NCBI GenBank assembly: GCA_903825095.1
Contig: CAIJZF010000354.1
Coordinates: 1-8,327 of the forward strand
Length of the DNA stretch: 8,327 nucleotides
Direction: 5' to 3'
DNA from: an uncultured Bacteroidota bacterium
GTDB lineage: Bacteria; Bacteroidota; Bacteroidia; Chitinophagales; Chitinophagaceae
The notes under the pieces were generated by a model. That model was not told where the DNA came from, did not search any database, and saw nothing but the letters and a program-made list of their open reading frames with translations. Every line of letters starts with the position of its first letter. The first letter of the stretch is position 1. Both the position numbers and the translations under genes were made by a program. Positions 5,765 to 8,327 of this stretch are shown one piece after another.

Positions 5765-6835
5765 ATGACAAATACAGGCACAGAAACCATAAAATATTCA
5801 GAGCTGAAGGCGGTCATACAGCGCTTTGCGAACTATTTTATAAGCCAGTATAAAATCATATTGTTTATTACCCTCATTACCAGTGCTTTAGGTTTATTGT
5901 ATGGGAAAATACAGCCATCTACCTATAAGGCAACTTCTACCTTTATTGTAGAGGACAAGTCGGGTAAAGGCGGCGGTGGTTTATCGGGTTTAGCTTCTCA
6001 ATTTGGAATAGATGTAGGCGGACTAACAGGCGGCGGAGCCGGTTTATTCGATGGCGATAATATCTTAGAAATTATAAAATCAAGGTCCATAATAGAAAAG
6101 GTTTTATTAACTAAAATGGAAGAGCCTTCTTCTTTAAAAGGTCAAACCATTGCCGATTATTATATCCAAATAAATAATTTAGCTCCTGCTTTTGAAAGCA
6201 AAAACATAAATGTTAAATCATTAAATTTTGCAGGTTTAACAGAAGGCGCGAAACATACAATTCAACAAGATAGTATTTTATATATTTTATATAGTAGAAT
6301 TAATAAGAATTTAAACGTTGAAAAGAAAAGCAAGAAAAGTACTATTATAACTTTAGAAGTAGTATCGGGTGATCAAGTATTTTCAAAAACATTTGCTGAA
6401 GAAGTTTTAAAACAAACCAGCGATTTATATATCGATATTAAAACAGGAAATTTATCAAGAAGTATTGATAGAATTCAGCAGAAAGCCGATTCTTTACAAA
6501 ACTCTCTTAGAGGTATTTATCAAAAATCTTTCCAAGCAGAGAATGCTACCAAATTATATAATGTAAATAGTTCACTAAGAATTAATACTTCACAAACTGA
6601 GATAGCTGCAAGAGATAAAACAGTATCAAGTACCTTATACGGCGAAGTAGTCAAAAACTTAGAGACTTTAAAATTATCTCTCATAAATCAAACACCTGTA
6701 ATACAAGTATTGGATACACCTAAATATCCATTGTTTGATCAGCGCACGCCAGCAAGGTATTCTTTAATAATAGGCTTTGCTATTGGTATTGTGCTTTCTT
6801 TCTTCTATGCGCTTTACAAGTATACCTCTAATTAA
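5765..6835 (+). CDS. Wzz-type polysaccharide co-polymerase (chain-length determinant)
   Basis: Encodes 356 residues with the layout of the Wzz family: a cytoplasmic start, transmembrane helix 1 at about 30-47 (IILFITLITSALGLLYG), a periplasmic domain with the early strand YKATSTFIVED (54-64), a predicted helical/coiled-coil part (about 226-305, with DRIQQKADSLQNSLRGIYQK), the Pro-containing approach VLDTPKYPLFDQRTPA (315-330), and transmembrane helix 2 at about 332-351. The C-terminus is only a few residues, so there is no fused BY-kinase. A Gly-rich stretch (67-96, GKGGGGL...GGLTGGGAG) follows the first strand; this is common in Bacteroidota members. Such inner-membrane oligomers set the length of O-antigen or work with export of capsule/exopolysaccharide. 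It begins a tight run with the next two genes (9-bp and 5-bp gaps). Whether it serves a Wzy polymerase is unknown, as no polymerase or outer-membrane exporter is in the window. Confidence 0.9.
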   Translation: MTNTGTETIKYSELKAVIQRFANYFISQYKIILFITLITSALGLLYGKIQPSTYKATSTFIVEDKSGKGGGGLSGLASQFGIDVGGLTGGGAGLFDGDNILEIIKSRSIIEKVLLTKMEEPSSLKGQTIADYYIQINNLAPAFESKNINVKSLNFAGLTEGAKHTIQQDSILYILYSRINKNLNVEKKSKKSTIITLEVVSGDQVFSKTFAEEVLKQTSDLYIDIKTGNLSRSIDRIQQKADSLQNSLRGIYQKSFQAENATKLYNVNSSLRINTSQTEIAARDKTVSSTLYGEVVKNLETLKLSLINQTPVIQVLDTPKYPLFDQRTPARYSLIIGFAIGIVLSFFYALYKYTSN

Positions 6836-6844
6836 TTTTTAAGT

Positions 6845-7762
6845 ATGCACCGCCTATTTTTATTAAGGGCCTATGGAGACTTTGTAATTTTATTACAAGC
6901 CTTAATGCAAAGCCCTCAAAAAAATAAGTATACAATAATTGCCTCTAAGCATTTACAGCCACTCTATGAAGAACTTGCTTCAGTTATTGATTTAACTAAT
7001 ATTCAAATTCAATTTATAAATTTTGGTATAACTCATACACAACTAAGTTTATTTACCAACAAGCATTTGCTAAGTTTAAATATGCTTAACGAATTAAAAG
7101 AAATTAAAAATTTTGTTAAGCAAAATCCCAATACTGAAGGAACCGACTATATAGAACAAGATAAAAGAATTGGTTTGTTTAATACAATTACTGGGCTAAG
7201 TTTTAATTCTATTGTAAGTACTGAACCTGTATATAATTCTTATGCAAAGTTTTTTGAAAATTCAGCTATAAAAAAAGAAATAAGTAAGGAAGAAGGGGAA
7301 ATAGATAATAATGTAGAAATTTTAAAAGAAAATAAAGAAAGTGAAACATTAAATAATAATAAACTAAATACTAAGAAGGTTTTATTATTTCCCGATACAA
7401 GACAGGCTAAAAAAAATATACCAAGCTCTTTAATTAATAAGCTTGAAAATGAAATGGAGGCTAAGGGCTATACATTAGAAATTGCTTATTTCAAAGAAGC
7501 GCCCACAAGCACCAATGCAAATAATGCATCTTCAAAAACTAAGCAAGTACTGTATTCTAATTTCAAAACCCTTATTCAATATATTCAAGAAGCTGAATTA
7601 ATTCTAGGTGCCGATAGCCTGCCCATTCATCTTGCCTATCTATTAAAAAAGCCACATTATATATTATATCCTAATGGCTATCCTCAATTGTTTATGACAC
7701 CATATGCTCAAATAAATAATAGGTTTGGTACATTTGATCATTATAATTTTAGTTTTTTATAA
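6845..7762 (+). CDS. GT9-like (heptosyltransferase-like) protein
   Basis: Encodes 305 residues. The N-terminus RLFLLRAYGDFVILLQAL (3-20) resembles the R-x-x-GD-x-V start of the GT9 family, and the C-terminal half has the GT9 nucleotide-sugar site pattern: VLLFPDTRQAKKNIP (179-193), then ELILGADSLPIHLAYLLKKP (251-270), where GT9 enzymes usually show TDSGPMHLA. Between the two Rossmann-like halves lies a charged, Asn/Glu/Lys-rich insert (about 138-177) that looks disordered. GT9 enzymes add heptose or related sugars from ADP- or similar donors to lipid A core or glycans; the sugar here is not known. In this form the usual Gly and Met of the DSGPMH motif are Leu and Ile (DSLPIH), so activity should not be taken for granted. 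It lies 9 bp after the Wzz gene and 5 bp before the next transferase, so it is almost surely co-transcribed. It is visibly richer in A+T than its neighbours. Confidence 0.65.
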   Translation: MHRLFLLRAYGDFVILLQALMQSPQKNKYTIIASKHLQPLYEELASVIDLTNIQIQFINFGITHTQLSLFTNKHLLSLNMLNELKEIKNFVKQNPNTEGTDYIEQDKRIGLFNTITGLSFNSIVSTEPVYNSYAKFFENSAIKKEISKEEGEIDNNVEILKENKESETLNNNKLNTKKVLLFPDTRQAKKNIPSSLINKLENEMEAKGYTLEIAYFKEAPTSTNANNASSKTKQVLYSNFKTLIQYIQEAELILGADSLPIHLAYLLKKPHYILYPNGYPQLFMTPYAQINNRFGTFDHYNFSFL

Positions 7763-7767
7763 GCATC

Positions 7768-8327
7768 ATGGTAGCAGCAATCAATACTTATATCCTCTAC
7801 TCTCCATTAGAAAAGGACAGAACTAATAGGGTAGAAGCTATGCGCCAACAGTTTAAGCAGTTTACTATATCAGAGTCTATTTATCCGAGTAATACCCATA
7901 TTCCTTTTTTAAAGGCGATTATAGAAAAATCAAAGGAAAGAACAGGGAAGGCCTTAATGGCCACGGAAGTTGCTTGCTTATTAGGCCATAGAAGAATACT
8001 AAAGCAAATTGTAAAGGCGGCCACCAATAATGAAGAGCATTTCTTGGTCCTAGAATCGGATAGTAAAATTCTCAATTTCGAGCTCTTAAAAAACCATTTT
8101 GAACTTATATCTAAGCAGTATGACTTCTTTTTCTGGGGTGCCTGGGAGGGAAATGCCAAGGTCAAAAGGTCCAAAGGCCAGGTTATTGAGGGTAAGTATA
8201 CCATTGGAGAGCCCTTATTACATACCATATACTGTACTTATGGCTATTCTTTAAATAAACCCACTGCCCAGTATTTATTAAAACAAAGCCGCATAATTTC
8301 TACACCCTTTGATATTTTCAAGCAGTT
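7768..8327 (+). CDS. GT25-type glycosyltransferase, cut at window end
   Basis: An open frame runs from the ATG at 7768 to the right edge without a stop: 186 complete codons are visible, and the 3' end is missing. GT25 (LgtB/LPS glycosyltransferase) signs are: INTYILYSPLEKDRTNRVEAM (5-25, start like the family's strand followed by an Asp/Glu-Arg segment), ATEVACLLGHRRILKQIV (65-82, the family's GEIGCxLSH helix), HFLVLESDSKI (91-101), which stands where GT25 proteins have the LEDD metal motif, and YGYSLNKPTAQYLLK (158-172, the gYxxs-x-x-A-x-x-L segment). The metal motif is E96-S97-D98, which may still bind a divalent ion but differs from the usual EDD. It starts 5 bp after the GT9-like stop codon, with no Shine-Dalgarno, and is thus part of the same operon. 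Likely role: adding a sugar to the surface glycan. Confidence 0.78.
   Translation, partial: MVAAINTYILYSPLEKDRTNRVEAMRQQFKQFTISESIYPSNTHIPFLKAIIEKSKERTGKALMATEVACLLGHRRILKQIVKAATNNEEHFLVLESDSKILNFELLKNHFELISKQYDFFFWGAWEGNAKVKRSKGQVIEGKYTIGEPLLHTIYCTYGYSLNKPTAQYLLKQSRIISTPFDIFKQ

Noticed and set aside
7881..8228. A 115-codon open frame on the minus strand
   Set aside because: It lies wholly antisense to the GT25-type gene, whose protein shows clear family motifs; the minus-strand translation resembles nothing and is typical of a shadow frame.

Overview
The window looks like a chromosomal segment of a Bacteroidota bacterium, probably near the Chitinophagaceae/Sphingobacteriales. The evidence is: low GC; start codons almost without Shine-Dalgarno sequences; TAnnTTTG-type -7 elements upstream of several genes; and protein families typical of this phylum (a DUF5777-like beta-barrel beside an OB-fold tRNA_anti-like protein, a DUF3368 PIN toxin with a UPF0175 antitoxin, and a Wzz protein without a kinase domain). 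The assignment rests on recognition by eye, with no database search.

Layout. Positions 21-1349 (+) hold a two-gene unit: an exported DUF5777-like barrel protein and a membrane-anchored OB-fold protein. Facing it, with only 2 bp between stop codons, is a minus-strand toxin-antitoxin island (2368-1352). It reads UPF0175 antitoxin, DUF3368 PIN toxin (8-bp overlap), then a 103-residue antitoxin-like protein with no evident toxin of its own. A divergent intergenic region of 162 bp leads to a secreted M20 metallopeptidase (2531-3892, +). This converges on a WecG/TagA/CpsF-type glycosyltransferase (4740-3985, -).

From 4844 to the right edge is a polysaccharide (exopolysaccharide, capsule or LPS) locus on the + strand: a DUF707-like putative glycosyltransferase, a Wzz-type chain-length/polysaccharide co-polymerase, a GT9-like (heptosyltransferase-like) protein with a low-complexity insert, and a GT25-type glycosyltransferase cut by the window end. 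The last three genes are spaced by 9 and 5 bp and are probably co-transcribed. With the divergent GT26 enzyme they would build and export a surface glycan: GT26 adds an early sugar on a lipid carrier, the other transferases extend or decorate, and Wzz sets chain length or supports export.

The most notable unexplained structure is a perfect 11-bp inverted repeat (arms 5706-5716 and 5735-5745) that overlaps an exact TAnnTTTG -7 element just upstream of the Wzz gene; it is a candidate operator controlling the glycan operon. Other points for follow-up are near-leaderless -7 elements beside both divergent glycosyltransferase starts, a shared leader motif in front of two toxin-antitoxin genes, and the orphan third gene of that island. 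I saw no RNA genes, CRISPR arrays, insertion sequences or phage genes, and no gene-free stretch longer than 300 bases.
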